Below, piece by piece: positions 1 to 11,500 of a DNA stretch of 57,635 nt. Under the pieces are notes generated by a model. The model was not told the origin of the DNA, made no database searches, and was given only the letters and a program-made list of their open reading frames with translations. Positions within the stretch are counted from its first letter, which is position 1. Each line of letters begins with the position of its first letter. Made by a program: the position numbers and the translations under genes. Source of the stretch: Rhodococcus sp. UNC23MFCrub1.1 (GTDB taxonomy: Bacteria > Actinomycetota > Actinomycetes > Mycobacteriales > Mycobacteriaceae); the NCBI RefSeq assembly GCF_000686025.1, contig NZ_JMLQ01000015.1, forward strand, positions 1 to 57,635. The letters are read 5' to 3'.

Positions 1-206
1 AGAGCCAAATCCAGCAATAAAACTCACGCCAGCAATAACTCCATTGCTGACAAAAAAGAACCGGTCCCTCCCCGACGGGAAGAAGGAGAAGAACCAGCAA
101 ACCAAAACAAAATATTGGCACTGACATTCATCGACACACTGTTGAGTTCTCAAAGAACACGCACACACCACCACCACCCACACGAAGAGGGAGGATCCGG
201 GGCAAC
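1..206 (-). other. rRNA operon leader (pre-16S)
   Basis: Read on the minus strand this is the transcribed leader of an rRNA operon whose 16S gene must begin just beyond the left edge. The 141-158 segment reads GTTCTTTGAGAACTCAAC on the minus strand. It forms a small GTTCT/AGAAC hairpin followed by ACTCAACAGTGTG, which resembles the box B/box A antitermination element of mycobacterial rrn leaders. Closer to the edge, 30-36 and 43-49 (CAGCAAT/ATTGCTG) form a 7-bp stem, and CCAGCAATAA occurs twice (11-20 and 29-38); such stems usually belong to the RNase III processing region. No 16S sequence itself is visible. Its place beyond murA matches the mycobacterial order murA-rrs. Confidence 0.85.
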
Positions 207-212
207 CGTTCC

Positions 213-242
213 AGCCTAACCACACCGCAACACCCGAGTCAA
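213..242 (-). promoter_or_regulatory. rRNA operon promoter
   Basis: On the minus strand a -35 box TTGACT (237-242) and a -10 box TAGGCT (213-218) are separated by exactly 18 bases, a strong housekeeping sigma-A type promoter. Transcription would start near 206 and run into the leader and 16S gene to the left. A second TAGGCT at 285-290 lacks a recognisable -35 and was not called. The 245 bases between this promoter and the next gene show no other feature. Confidence 0.85.
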
Positions 243-535
243 ACACCAGGCACCACGCGGATCAGGAAGTTGGACTGTACGCTCAGCCTACACGAGGTGC
301 AGACGAACCTTTTCTGTCCGATCGGCCATGCGACTCCGTCCCACCTCGTTCGCCCAGCCCCTGAAGGCCTTCGGTCGGTGTCCGTGTCGCTCTGACTCGA
401 AGAAAGTTACGCCTGTGGACCGCTCCATGCAAATCGGCAGGTGTTCCGCGGCCCACGCGGCGTCGGCCCAGGTCAACGCATATGTCGGGGCCCGCGCCCG
501 CTCACCCTGGAGCGACAGTCCGACTATGACGCCGC

Positions 536-1231
536 TCACATCGGTGGGGATGCCGCGCCGATCTCGTCCAGATCGGGCGCCGGGACGGGTTCGCCGACCT
601 GCGTCGTCAACGGGAGGACGCCGGCCCACACTCCCCCGGCGGCGATGTCCCCCTCGTCGTCGTTCGGTCCGCCCGACCGTGCCTTCACCGACGCCTCGTA
701 CAGCGGCAGTGCCACCACGCGAGTCGCGGCCAGCTCCTTGCGAGTGTTGGCCCTGACCACATCGGTCCGGCCGGGGACCAGCTTGTTCACGATGAGATCG
801 AGTGCGACGGCGCGCTCACCCTCGTCGTCCACGACACGGGGTGTCCCCCGAACCACGGCACTCCGGTAGTTCATCGAGTGATGGAACGCGGAGCGCGCCA
901 GCACCAGACCGTCCAGCACCGTGATGCTCACGCAGACGTCACCGGGAGCGCCCAGGGTCGTCGCGGCCACCGAGCCGTGGAGGTACAACGTCCCTTCGGC
1001 ATCGGGACCGTCCAGGTCGTAGGCGAACGCAGTCGGAACGACGAGGGGACTTCCCTGCACCACCACTCCGAGGTGACAGAGCTGTGCGGCGTCGAGCACG
1101 TCCGTCAGAGCAGCGCGATCCGCCTGGGCGCGAGCTCGGTTGCGTCGCAACGTGGTTCGGGGTGTCGGAGAGAGAGCTGACGCCGTCGACGAGGTGTCGG
1201 GCCGCCGGCCATGGGCATCGTGCATCGTCAT
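536..1231 (-). CDS. PNPOx-like flavin-binding split-barrel protein
   Basis: A 231-residue protein of the pyridoxamine 5'-phosphate oxidase-like (FMN-binding split barrel, NimA-type) family. Residues about 33-190 carry the family pattern: an early LCHLGV strand, a VVPTAFAYD strand, TLYLHGS, then CVSITVLDGLVLARSAFHHS and NYRSAVVRG, which fit the FMN-binding core. The substrate is unknown. It is divergent from a MocR-type PLP-dependent regulator, so a link to vitamin B6 handling or to a target of that regulator is inferred from position only. The first 25 residues are low-complexity, and no clear ribosome binding site precedes the first ATG; a second ATG at 1225 is an alternative start. Confidence 0.8.
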   Translation of the reverse strand: MTMHDAHGRRPDTSSTASALSPTPRTTLRRNRARAQADRAALTDVLDAAQLCHLGVVVQGSPLVVPTAFAYDLDGPDAEGTLYLHGSVAATTLGAPGDVCVSITVLDGLVLARSAFHHSMNYRSAVVRGTPRVVDDEGERAVALDLIVNKLVPGRTDVVRANTRKELAATRVVALPLYEASVKARSGGPNDDEGDIAAGGVWAGVLPLTTQVGEPVPAPDLDEIGAASPPM

Positions 1232-1249
1232 GCGAATCAGTGTGCTGAA

Positions 1250-1304
1250 CGAAGTGGTCTGCCGTCACGGTCCACTTCGATACTGTTCGGCTGGACCACT
1301 TCGA
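1250..1304. promoter_or_regulatory. candidate MocR/PdxR operator boxes
   Basis: Three copies of the box CGAAGTGGWC lie between the divergent genes: CGAAGTGGTC at 1250-1259 on plus, and its complement twice as GTCCACTTCG at 1270-1279 and GACCACTTCG at 1294-1303. The latter two form a direct repeat with 24-base spacing, and the first is inverted to them. The boxes resemble the AAAGTGGWCTA-type site recalled for Corynebacterium PdxR. This supports autoregulation and control of the divergent PNPOx-like gene by the MocR protein. Confidence 0.6.
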
Positions 1305-1326
1305 CCAGCGGGAAGGCATCGACGTC

Positions 1327-2736
1327 ATGGCCTCACACGCGCTACCACTCTCCGTGGACCGATCCTCGACGCGTCCACTCCCGTTGCAGATCGCCGACGC
1401 ACTACGCACCGCCATCGTCGACGGACTTCTGGTCGCCGGCGATCGTCTCCCGTCGACCCGATCGCTGGCCGCAGAGCTGTCGGTCTCCCGCGGCGTCGCC
1501 GATCAGGCCTTCGACCAGCTCGCCGCAGAGGGGTGGATCGAGGGCCGCGCCGGATCCGGCACGTTCGTCTCCCCCGACCTGCGGTCCGTCACACCGACCA
1601 CCGCCGCCGTGTCCGACGCGCGTCCACGCGCAGAGGCGGACAGCGCTCCCCCCACGCTCGCGCTTCGACCGGGCATCCCCTGGACACCGCCCTCGGCGAC
1701 CGCGGCATGGCGGCGGGCGTGGCGCATCGCCGGCACGGAGCCCGCTCCCCCCGGTTACCCCGATCCGGCGGGGCCCGTCCGTCTTCGCCGCAGCGTGTGT
1801 TCGCTGCTCGGCCGTGCGCGCGGAATGAGCGTCGATCCCGATCGCGTGGTCGTGACGACGGGTGCCACCCATGGGCTGACTCTGGCACTCGCGGCGATGC
1901 GCGCGGACCGTCCGGAACCGAGACCTGTTCTGGCGATGGAGGATCCGGGATATCGGACTGCGGCGTCGGCGGCGATCGCGATGGGCTGGGACCTGTACGA
2001 CGTCCCCGTGGATGCCGGCGGCATGAGGGTCGACACGCTCGCGTCCACGCCCGAGACCACACGCGCCGTGTACGTGACACCGTCTCACCAGTACCCCACC
2101 GGCGGAACCCTCGACGTGGGACGTCGTGCCGCTCTCATCGCCCATGCGCAGAGCACCGACACCGTCGTCGTGGAGGACGACTACGACTCCGAGTACCGCT
2201 ACGACGTCGCGCCGCTCCCCGCCTTGGCGCACCTTGATCCGGATCGCGTCGTCTACCTCGGCACCATCGCCAAGACCCTGGGCGCAGGCGTGCGACTCGG
2301 GTGGATGGTGCTGCCGTCGCACCTCGTCCGGCCGGTACTCGACCACCGCCTGGCCACGGGCGACTTCCCGTCGACACCCCTGTGCTCGGCGATGACGTCA
2401 CTGCTCGACGACGGCGAGTGGGATCGCACGGTGCGAGCGGCGCGGCGGCGCTACCGCGATCGCGATGCGGCAGTACGGGATTCGCTGTCGCCGTTCGGTG
2501 AACTCCGTGGCCTGGGCGCGGGTATGCACACGACACTCGTCCTGTCGCCGAGACGAGCGGAGGCGGTCGCCCGCGGCGCAGCACACCGCGGAATCGAGGT
2601 ACCGACCGTCGCGCTGTCCACTCGATCGCACACCGACGTGGGCGGGTTGGTGATCGGCTACGGCCGACTGACCGACACGGAGCTCCGAACGGCACTCACC
2701 ATTCTCATCGACGAACTCCGACGCCACCGCGACTGA
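1327..2736 (+). CDS. MocR/GntR-type PLP-dependent transcriptional regulator
   Basis: A 469-residue fusion of a GntR winged helix with an aminotransferase-like PLP domain, the MocR (PdxR-like) architecture. Residues 18-80 contain the helix-turn-helix with LPSTRSLAAELSVSRG and the wing ending GSGTFV. Residues about 110-460 are the fold-type I domain, with DDYDSEYRY at 284-292 and the PLP lysine in GTIAKTLGAG at Lys316. Members of this family sense PLP or amino acids and usually control a neighbouring gene, here the divergent PNPOx-like gene. The ATG is preceded by GGGAAGG at a workable distance. It might be called pdxR, but no pdxS/pdxT genes are nearby, so no symbol is given. Confidence 0.88.
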   Translation: MASHALPLSVDRSSTRPLPLQIADALRTAIVDGLLVAGDRLPSTRSLAAELSVSRGVADQAFDQLAAEGWIEGRAGSGTFVSPDLRSVTPTTAAVSDARPRAEADSAPPTLALRPGIPWTPPSATAAWRRAWRIAGTEPAPPGYPDPAGPVRLRRSVCSLLGRARGMSVDPDRVVVTTGATHGLTLALAAMRADRPEPRPVLAMEDPGYRTAASAAIAMGWDLYDVPVDAGGMRVDTLASTPETTRAVYVTPSHQYPTGGTLDVGRRAALIAHAQSTDTVVVEDDYDSEYRYDVAPLPALAHLDPDRVVYLGTIAKTLGAGVRLGWMVLPSHLVRPVLDHRLATGDFPSTPLCSAMTSLLDDGEWDRTVRAARRRYRDRDAAVRDSLSPFGELRGLGAGMHTTLVLSPRRAEAVARGAAHRGIEVPTVALSTRSHTDVGGLVIGYGRLTDTELRTALTILIDELRRHRD

Positions 2737-2764
2737 CGTGCAGCGGCGCGAGCGTCACTGCACG
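2737..2764. terminator. candidate convergent terminator hairpin
   Basis: CGTGCAG (2737-2743) and CTGCACG (2758-2764) form a 7-bp stem between the convergent ends of the MocR gene and murA. It includes the murA stop codon. There is no T-rich tail, so termination is plausible rather than shown. Confidence 0.35.
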
Positions 2765-4008
2765 CGTTCGATGTCTCCGCCGAGATCCTGCAGCTGCTCG
2801 ACGAACCGCGGGTAACCGCGGTCGATGTGATAGACGTCGTGCACCTCGGTGGTGCCGTCGGCCACGAGGCCGGCGAGCACCAGACCGGCGCCCGCGCGGA
2901 TGTCCGAGGACCAGACCGGTGCACTCGACAGCCGCGACACTCCGCGGACCACCGCGTGGTGGCCGTCCGTTCGCGCGTCGGCACCGAGCCGGATCATCTC
3001 CTCGACAAAGCGGAACCGGGCCTCGAAGACGTTCTCGGTGATCATCGACGTGCCGTTGGCCACCGAGGCGAGGCCGATCGCCATGGGCTGCAGGTCTGTC
3101 GGGAACCCGGGGAACGGGAGCGTGGCGAAGTTGACGGCCACCGGTCGTTCCTCCTGCACGACGCGGAATCCGTCCGGGCGCAGGGTGACGGTGCTGCCGG
3201 CCGCCTTCAGCTTGTTGAGCACGAGGGTGAGGTGCTTGGGATTGACCCCCGACACCGTGACGTCGCCACAGGTCATCGCCGCGGCGATGCCCCACGTCGC
3301 GGCCACGATGCGATCACCGATGACGCGGTGTTCGGTGGGCTTCAGGCTGGGGACACCGATGATGGTCAGCGTCGGAGTTCCGGCACCCTCGACGCGAGCA
3401 CCCATCTTGTTCAGCATCGCGCACAGATCGGCGATGTCCGGCTCGCGGGCAGCGTTGTCGATCACGGTCTCGCCGTCGGCCAGCACCGCCGCCATCAGGA
3501 TGTTCTCGGTCGCGCCCACGGACGGGAAGGCCAGCCGGATCGTCGCGCCGTGCAGCTTCTCCGCTGTCGCGACCACACACCCGTGCTCGATCTCGCTGTG
3601 CGCGCCGAGCAGGCGGAGACCCGACTGGTGCATGTCGAGCGGACGCGAGCCGATGGCGTCGCCGCCGGGCAGTGCCACCACGGCCTTGCGACACCGCGCG
3701 ACCAGCGGTCCCAGGACGCACACCGACGCACGGAACTGGCGTACCGCCGCGAAGTCGGCGTGATACTTCGGCTCTGCGGGGGTGGTGATGCGCACGGCAT
3801 CCCCCTCGAGTTCGACGTCGCACCCCAGCCCACGGAGAACGTCGGCCATGAGGGGGACATCGAGAATGTCGGGGCAGTTGGTGAGGGTGGTCGTGCCCTC
3901 GGCGAGCAGCGCCGCGGCCATCAACTTCAGCACGCTGTTCTTCGCCCCACCGACCGACACGTCGCCGGAGAGACGACTACCGCCGGTGACCAGGAAACGT
4001 TCACTCAC
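2755..4008 (-). CDS. murA: UDP-N-acetylglucosamine 1-carboxyvinyltransferase MurA
   Basis: The first committed enzyme of peptidoglycan synthesis, transferring enolpyruvate from PEP to UDP-GlcNAc in the cytoplasm. The 417 residues match the usual family length. GGAKNSVLK near the N-terminus holds the conserved Lys23-Asn24 pair, and RPLDMHQSG follows the active loop. The loop reads [10 protein letters not shown], so residue 117 is Asp where E. coli has Cys115. This is the same replacement known in mycobacterial MurA and implies intrinsic fosfomycin insensitivity. It starts with GTG, has no visible Shine-Dalgarno sequence and has a -10-like TACTGT 7 bases upstream, so its mRNA may be leaderless. 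It sits upstream of the rRNA operon, as in Mycobacterium. Confidence 0.97.
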   Translation of the reverse strand: MSERFLVTGGSRLSGDVSVGGAKNSVLKLMAAALLAEGTTTLTNCPDILDVPLMADVLRGLGCDVELEGDAVRITTPAEPKYHADFAAVRQFRASVCVLGPLVARCRKAVVALPGGDAIGSRPLDMHQSGLRLLGAHSEIEHGCVVATAEKLHGATIRLAFPSVGATENILMAAVLADGETVIDNAAREPDIADLCAMLNKMGARVEGAGTPTLTIIGVPSLKPTEHRVIGDRIVAATWGIAAAMTCGDVTVSGVNPKHLTLVLNKLKAAGSTVTLRPDGFRVVQEERPVAVNFATLPFPGFPTDLQPMAIGLASVANGTSMITENVFEARFRFVEEMIRLGADARTDGHHAVVRGVSRLSSAPVWSSDIRAGAGLVLAGLVADGTTEVHDVYHIDRGYPRFVEQLQDLGGDIERVQ

Positions 4009-4015
4009 GACGACA

Positions 4016-4067
4016 ACAGTAGAGGCATCGGTCGTCGATCAGAGCATCGGCCGACTGCCAGTAGGGT
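4016..4067. promoter_or_regulatory. divergent promoters, possibly leaderless, for murA and the adenosyltransferase gene
   Basis: The 65-base gap holds TACTGT on minus (4016-4021), 7 bases before the murA GTG, and TAGGGT on plus (4062-4067), 6 bases before the ATG of the next gene. Both would place the transcription start at or next to the start codon. Neither start has a strong ribosome binding site. No good -35 is visible for either, so the call rests on the -10 positions alone. Confidence 0.4.
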
Positions 4068-4073
4068 TGATCC

Positions 4074-4655
4074 ATGGCGGTTCACCTGACCTCGATCTAC
4101 ACCCGTACCGGCGACGACGGGACGACGGGTCTCAGCGACTTCTCCCGCGTCTCGAAGAACGACCCGAGGGTCGTGGCCTACGCGGAGTGCGACGAACTGA
4201 ACGCTGCTCTCGGACTGGTGTTGGCGGTCGGATCACCGCCCGAGGGCGTGGCGACGGTGTTGCGCCGGATCCAGAACGATCTGTTCGATGCCGGAGCCGA
4301 CCTGTCGACTCCGATCCAGGAGAACCCGAAGTACCCACCGCTGCGCGTCACGCCGGAGTACGTCACGCGGCTCGAGACGTGGTGCGACGAGTTCAACGAC
4401 ACTCTCGCGCCGCTGACCTCCTTCGTCCTTCCGGGCGGGACGGCTGCTTCCGCGTTTCTGCACCAGGCGCGCACCGTCGCGCGACGGGCGGAGCGGGCAG
4501 CGTGGGCCGCTGTCGAGGCACATCCCGAGACGACGGGGCCGCTGCCGGCGACCTATCTCAACCGACTGTCGGATCTGCTGTTCATTCTCGGGCGGGTCAC
4601 CAACCCGGACGGCGACGTCCTGTGGAAGCCGGGCGGCGAGCGTTCGCGCGACTGA
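4074..4655 (+). CDS. PduO-type cob(I)alamin adenosyltransferase
   Basis: Transfers the adenosyl group of ATP to corrinoid cobalt to make adenosylcobalamin. The 193-residue protein has the PduO family signature: TRTGDDGTTGL near residues 10-20 (ATP loop), CDELNAALG at about 39-47, FVLPGGT, and ARTVARRAERA followed by YLNRLSDLLFILGR near the C-terminus. It is the single plus-strand gene inside the minus-strand murA/ATP synthase region, as Rv1314c is in M. tuberculosis. The start is supported by the family N-terminus; only a weak AGGG precedes it. Partner cobalamin-dependent enzymes are not in this window. Confidence 0.93.
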   Translation: MAVHLTSIYTRTGDDGTTGLSDFSRVSKNDPRVVAYAECDELNAALGLVLAVGSPPEGVATVLRRIQNDLFDAGADLSTPIQENPKYPPLRVTPEYVTRLETWCDEFNDTLAPLTSFVLPGGTAASAFLHQARTVARRAERAAWAAVEAHPETTGPLPATYLNRLSDLLFILGRVTNPDGDVLWKPGGERSRD

Positions 4656-4679
4656 CCACGGGCCCGAGCGAGCGACGTG

Positions 4680-5126
4680 TCAGGCCGGGCCGCTGCCCGG
4701 CATGTTGCGCTGCGACCGGTCGGACGGCCTCGACTCGAGCCACGACGTGAATGCAGTGAACGGGCCACGCTCCATGGCGATCTCGTAGCGGCGGTCCCCC
4801 GCGTCGAGTTCGACGATCGCGGTCTCGTCACTCATGATGTCGAACTCGGAGCTCTGCGGACTGCGCCGCTCGCCCTGGATCAGAGTCTGGCGGATCATGC
4901 GGCGGTCCGGACCCGGACGCAGACTCGACAGCTTGTAGAACACGAGCACGTTCTCGCCGTAACGGACGATGCCGTGACGCCACCCACTTCCCGCTGCGGC
5001 GGGAAGACTGCGCAGGATCACGGCAGTGCCCCCGCGGCGGAGAAGCACCAACCGATACAGAAAAGCCGCGGCGAGCCCTCCGAGCAGCACGACCAGAACG
5101 ACAAGCACTGTCATCCAGGACGTCAT
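4680..5126 (-). CDS. DUF2550 membrane-anchored protein
   Basis: A 148-residue protein of the actinobacterial DUF2550 family, found just after atpC in the same orientation as in M. tuberculosis (Rv1312). Residues about 4-28 form one N-terminal transmembrane segment. The rest is a soluble domain with the recognisable HGIVRYGENVLVFYKLSSLR stretch and a strand pattern rich in Arg. No enzyme motif is visible and its function is not established. The 35-base gap from atpC suggests it can be cotranscribed with the ATP synthase operon. Confidence 0.85.
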   Translation of the reverse strand: MTSWMTVLVVLVVLLGGLAAAFLYRLVLLRRGGTAVILRSLPAAAGSGWRHGIVRYGENVLVFYKLSSLRPGPDRRMIRQTLIQGERRSPQSSEFDIMSDETAIVELDAGDRRYEIAMERGPFTAFTSWLESRPSDRSQRNMPGSGPA

Positions 5127-5161
5127 CTCTTCGGAACCCGCCGCGGCTTCTTCTCGTGTAC

Positions 5162-5530
5162 CTAGGCCCGCTCGACCGCGCGGACACGCCCGCGTGCGAT
5201 CGCGAGCGCCTCCTCGTCGTCGGAGCCCTCGGACAGCACGGACCGCGCAGCCTCGACGTCGATGTCCTCCGCGAACTCGGCGGACTCGGCGAGGATGGTG
5301 ACGGTCCGGCCGGTGACCGACAGGAAACCACCGTGCACGGCGGCGACGCGCCGTTCACCGTCGCCCGTCGTGATGGCTACGGTGCCGCCCTCGATCAACT
5401 GACCGAGCACCGGCTCGTGTCCGGCCATGATGCCGATCTCGCCCTCGGTGGTCTGAGCGCTGACCAGCGTGGCCGTTCCCGACCACAGGCGTTCCTCGAC
5501 TGCGACCAGTTCGACGTCCATCTCAGCCAT
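5162..5530 (-). CDS. atpC: F1Fo ATP synthase epsilon subunit
   Basis: The epsilon subunit of the central stalk couples rotation to catalysis. The 122 residues are shorter than E. coli epsilon (about 139) but typical of Mycobacteriales. The N-terminal beta barrel is evident from [32 protein letters not shown] and the later [10 protein letters not shown], ending in a single short helical C-terminus. It lies 6 bases after atpD, so it is translationally close and is the last subunit gene of the operon. Confidence 0.95.
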   Translation of the reverse strand: MAEMDVELVAVEERLWSGTATLVSAQTTEGEIGIMAGHEPVLGQLIEGGTVAITTGDGERRVAAVHGGFLSVTGRTVTILAESAEFAEDIDVEAARSVLSEGSDDEEALAIARGRVRAVERA

Positions 5531-5536
5531 CTCGGA

Positions 5537-7965
<2,429 letters not shown>

Positions 7966-8007
7966 CTGTCACCTCACTCCCTGTTCGACGTGCCACGGGT
8001 CCGCTCA

Positions 8008-9651
8008 TCACTTGCTGACAGTCTTGCGAGTGACGGTGACCTTCTCCTGGTCGACGTCGCCCTTGTCGAGCGCATCGGCCTCTGCCTCGTTGACGATCCG
8101 CTCGCCCGAGGACGTCAGGAAGCCCTGCTTGAACTCGTCGGTCGCCTTCGTGATCGCGTCGGCGGCCTCGTCCTTGAGAACCTTGCCGCCGGCGATCGCC
8201 TCGTAGGCGCTCGACGCGTTGCGGTGCAGATCCTCGAGGAGCTCGCGGTTGAAGCGACGAACGTCCTCGACCGGGACCGTGTCGTAGTAGCCGGCGTCGA
8301 CGAGGTAGATCGAGACGATCTGGTCCTCGACGGACACCGGGGTGTACTGGTCCTGCTTGAGCAGCTCGACCCAGCGGGCACCGCGCTCGAGCTGCGCCTT
8401 GGACGCGGCGTCGAGGTCGGACGCGAAGGCGGAGAACGCCTCCAGCTCGCGGAACTGAGCCATCTCCAGACGGAGCGAACCGGCAACCTTCTTCAGACCC
8501 TTGGTCTGCGCCGCGCCACCGACTCGGGACACCGAGGTACCGACGTTGATGGCGGGACGGACACCCTTGTTGAAGAGGTCCGACTCGAGGAAGACCTGGC
8601 CGTCGGTGATGGAGATGACGTTGGTCGGGATGAAGGCCGAGATGTCGTTGGCCTTGGTCTCGATCAGCGGCAGACCCGTCATCGAACCGCCACCGAGCTC
8701 GTCGGACAGCTTCGCGCACCGCTCGAGCAGACGGGAGTGCAGGTAGAAGACGTCACCGGGGTACGCCTCGCGGCCCGGCGGGCGACGCAGCAGCAGCGAG
8801 ATGGTGCGGTACGCCTCGGCCTGCTTGGTCAGGTCGTCGAACACGATGAGGACGTGCTTGCCCTGGTACATCCAGTGCTGGCCGAGGGCCGAACCGGTGT
8901 ACGGGGCTAGCCACTTGAAGCCGGCCGAGTCGGACGCGGGAGCGGCGACGATGGTCGTGTACTCCATGGCGCCGTGCTCGTCCAGAGCGGACTTGACGCC
9001 CGCGATGGTCGAACCCTTCTGGCCGATGGCGACGTAGATGCAGCGCACCTGCTTGTCGGCGTCGCCGGTCTCCCAGTTGGCCTTCTGGTTGATGATGGCG
9101 TCGACGCAGACGGCGGTCTTGCCCGTCTTGCGGTCGCCGATGATCAGCTGACGCTGGCCGCGGCCGATGGCCGTCAGGGCGTCGATGGCGGTGATGCCGG
9201 TCGCGAGGGGCTCCTCGACGGGCTGGCGCTCGAGCACCGATGCCGCCTGGAGCTCCAGGACACGCTGTTCGTTCGACTCGATGTCACCGAGACCGTCGAT
9301 GGGCTTGCCCAGCGGGTCGATGACGCGTCCGAGGAAGTTGTCGCCGACGGGGACCGAGAGGACCTCGCCGGTGCGCTTGACTTCCTGGCCTTCCTCGATG
9401 TGCTCGTAGTCACCGAGGATGACGGCACCGATCTCACGGTCGTCGAGGTTCAGTGCCACGCCGAGGATGCCGCCGGGGAACTCCAGCAGCTCGTTCGACA
9501 TCGCGGACGGGAGGCCCGTCACGTGAGCGATTCCATCGCTCGTGTCGGACACCAGACCGACCTCTTCACGAGAGGACTCCGGTGCGTAGTTCGCTGTGTA
9601 GCTCTCGATCGCGCTACGGATCTCGTCGGAGGAGATCGTCAACTCCGCCAT
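8008..9651 (-). CDS. atpA: F1Fo ATP synthase alpha subunit
   Basis: The non-catalytic nucleotide-binding subunit of F1. It has 547 residues, with GDRKTGKT at 172-179 as the P-loop and the conserved VGRVGGAAQ-like Ser/Arg region ([10 protein letters not shown]) at the catalytic interface. It is about 34 residues longer than E. coli alpha. The extra sequence is a charged C-terminal tail ending [11 protein letters not shown], equivalent to the mycobacterial alpha C-terminal extension that suppresses ATP hydrolysis. The start ATG is preceded by GGAAAAC. A 128-base gap separates it from atpH. Confidence 0.97.
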   Translation of the reverse strand: MAELTISSDEIRSAIESYTANYAPESSREEVGLVSDTSDGIAHVTGLPSAMSNELLEFPGGILGVALNLDDREIGAVILGDYEHIEEGQEVKRTGEVLSVPVGDNFLGRVIDPLGKPIDGLGDIESNEQRVLELQAASVLERQPVEEPLATGITAIDALTAIGRGQRQLIIGDRKTGKTAVCVDAIINQKANWETGDADKQVRCIYVAIGQKGSTIAGVKSALDEHGAMEYTTIVAAPASDSAGFKWLAPYTGSALGQHWMYQGKHVLIVFDDLTKQAEAYRTISLLLRRPPGREAYPGDVFYLHSRLLERCAKLSDELGGGSMTGLPLIETKANDISAFIPTNVISITDGQVFLESDLFNKGVRPAINVGTSVSRVGGAAQTKGLKKVAGSLRLEMAQFRELEAFSAFASDLDAASKAQLERGARWVELLKQDQYTPVSVEDQIVSIYLVDAGYYDTVPVEDVRRFNRELLEDLHRNASSAYEAIAGGKVLKDEAADAITKATDEFKQGFLTSSGERIVNEAEADALDKGDVDQEKVTVTRKTVSK

Positions 9652-9723
9652 GTTTTCCTGCTCTCACTGTCTGGTGTTTCGTGGCCGGACCGGCTGTGCG
9701 GTCGACGTCCGAAACGCGGGGTG

Positions 9724-9757
9724 GGGCTTGTTACCGAACTGGGCTTGCTACAGAACT
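9724..9757. repeat. two-copy 17-bp tandem repeat between atpH and atpA
   Basis: GGGCTTGTTACCGAACT (9724-9740) is followed directly by GGGCTTGCTACAGAACT (9741-9757), two adjacent 17-base units with two mismatches. It lies in the 128-base gap between atpH and atpA, where the other ATP synthase genes are nearly abutting apart from atpE-atpB. No promoter motif is obvious in it. Confidence 0.8.
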
Positions 9758-9779
9758 CGGGTGCTGCGATGCGTACCGC

Positions 9780-10610
9780 TCACCGGAGCGACTTCCTCAG
9801 GGAGGCGAGACGACCCGCACCACTGCCGTCGATGACCTCGTCGCCGACACGGACGACCAGTCCGCTCAGCAGTTCCCGGTCCACCTCCACGTGGACGGTC
9901 ACGGACTTGCCGTAGATACCTTCCAGCCTGGACGTGAGCCGAGAGATCTGATCCTCGCTCAGCTCGGTGCTGCTGCGGACGTGAGCGACCTCCTTGTCAC
10001 GACGAGTGGCCGCGAGTGCGGACAGTTCGCCGAACACGGATGCCGGTGCAGCACCCTTCAGTCGGCCGACGGCCTGGATCGCCAGGGCCTCGGTGATCGC
10101 GGTGACCTTGCCGTAGAGCAACGTCGACAGGAGCGATCCCGACGCCTCGGCGGGCTTGCTTCGATCGGACAGCGCCTGCTCGAGGGCAGGATCGCCGGCG
10201 ATGATGCGGCCGAGACGGAACAGCTCGTCCTCCACGGTGCCCAACTGATCCTGGTCCTGCGCCGCGCGCAGAAGTGCCTCACGGCCCAGGAGTACGAGCG
10301 AGTCGGTGAGGTCACGGGCCGACGACCAGTTCTGTGCGACGGCGGCCTGCAGTGCGGCGGTGGCCGCTGCACCGATCTTGCCGTCGAACAGGCGGCCCGC
10401 GAGCGCGCGTCGCGCGTCCGGAGCAGCCGACGCGTCCGCGAGTGCGGCGCGCAGTGGACGCTGTCCGTCGAGCACCGACACGACCCCGAAGAGGTCGGAT
10501 CCGGCGCCGGCGGCAGCCGACGTCGCATCCGACGCCGCATCGAGCTCGGCCGTCAGGACGGTGCGGGCCTCGGCGAGGGCTTCACGACTCGCTGCGTACA
10601 TGGTGCTCAC
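9780..10610 (-). CDS. atpH: F1Fo ATP synthase delta subunit
   Basis: The peripheral stalk subunit that ties the b subunits to the top of F1. It has 276 residues, about 100 more than E. coli delta. The OSCP-like C-terminus is recognisable ([20 protein letters not shown], then [20 protein letters not shown]). It is a separate protein here, not a b-delta fusion as in Mycobacterium; this unfused, long form is what Corynebacterium and Rhodococcus carry. It starts with GTG overlapping the atpF stop (GTGA). An internal ATG three codons later is possible. Confidence 0.94.
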   Translation of the reverse strand: MSTMYAASREALAEARTVLTAELDAASDATSAAAGAGSDLFGVVSVLDGQRPLRAALADASAAPDARRALAGRLFDGKIGAAATAALQAAVAQNWSSARDLTDSLVLLGREALLRAAQDQDQLGTVEDELFRLGRIIAGDPALEQALSDRSKPAEASGSLLSTLLYGKVTAITEALAIQAVGRLKGAAPASVFGELSALAATRRDKEVAHVRSSTELSEDQISRLTSRLEGIYGKSVTVHVEVDRELLSGLVVRVGDEVIDGSGAGRLASLRKSLR

Positions 10611-11170
10611 TTCCCGCTAGCGGAATCTGCGCCGACAGAATCGAGTTCGTCGAGGAAACGATCGATCGTGCCGGCACGCTTGACGTCGTCGGACAGCTGC
10701 TCGCCGATGACCTTCTCGGCCAGCTCGACAGCCGTACGGCCCAGATCGGCACGCAGTTCGGTGACGATCTGCTGACGCTGAGCCGCGAGCTGCTGGTGAC
10801 CGGAGGCCACGATGCGGTCGCTCTCCGCCTGTGCACTGGTCTTCATCTCCGCGAGGATCTGCTGACCCTGGGTGCGTGCGTCTTCACGGATCTTGGCGGC
10901 TTCCTGGCGTGCGTCGGCCAACTGGGCGCGGTACTGCTCGAGCGCCTCCTTGGCTTCGGCCTGTGCCTCTTCGGCGCGCTTGATCCCGCCTTCGATCTTC
11001 TCGGACCGCTCGGAGAGCACCGTCTGGAATCGCGGGAGCACGAACTTCCAGAAGAAGAACCCGATGACGGCGATGCAGACCGCAGACCAGACGATGTCGT
11101 AGGTCGCGGGGAGGAGAGGATTGATGTCCTCTTCCCCCTCCGCTGCTGCGAGGACTGCGAATGTCGACAT
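10607..11170 (-). CDS. atpF: F1Fo ATP synthase b subunit
   Basis: The peripheral stalk b subunit, 187 residues. One transmembrane helix lies at about residues 25-45 ([19 protein letters not shown]). It is followed by a long, charged, Ala/Glu/Gln-rich coiled coil to about residue 165, the expected stator rod. Its stop overlaps the atpH start by four bases, and it lies 5 bases after atpE, so stoichiometric translation through coupling is likely. Confidence 0.96.
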   Translation of the reverse strand: MSTFAVLAAAEGEEDINPLLPATYDIVWSAVCIAVIGFFFWKFVLPRFQTVLSERSEKIEGGIKRAEEAQAEAKEALEQYRAQLADARQEAAKIREDARTQGQQILAEMKTSAQAESDRIVASGHQQLAAQRQQIVTELRADLGRTAVELAEKVIGEQLSDDVKRAGTIDRFLDELDSVGADSASGK

Positions 11171-11175
11171 GGCGA

Positions 11176-11463
<288 letters not shown>

Positions 11464-11500
11464 TCAGGTCTGTCTGGTGGCTGGAGAGTCGGTGGGTGGG

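Noticed and set aside
285..290. Second TAGGCT as an extra rRNA promoter
   Set aside because: No TTGAC-like -35 is present at 16-19 bases; the TTGACT-18-TAGGCT pair at 213-242 is sufficient.
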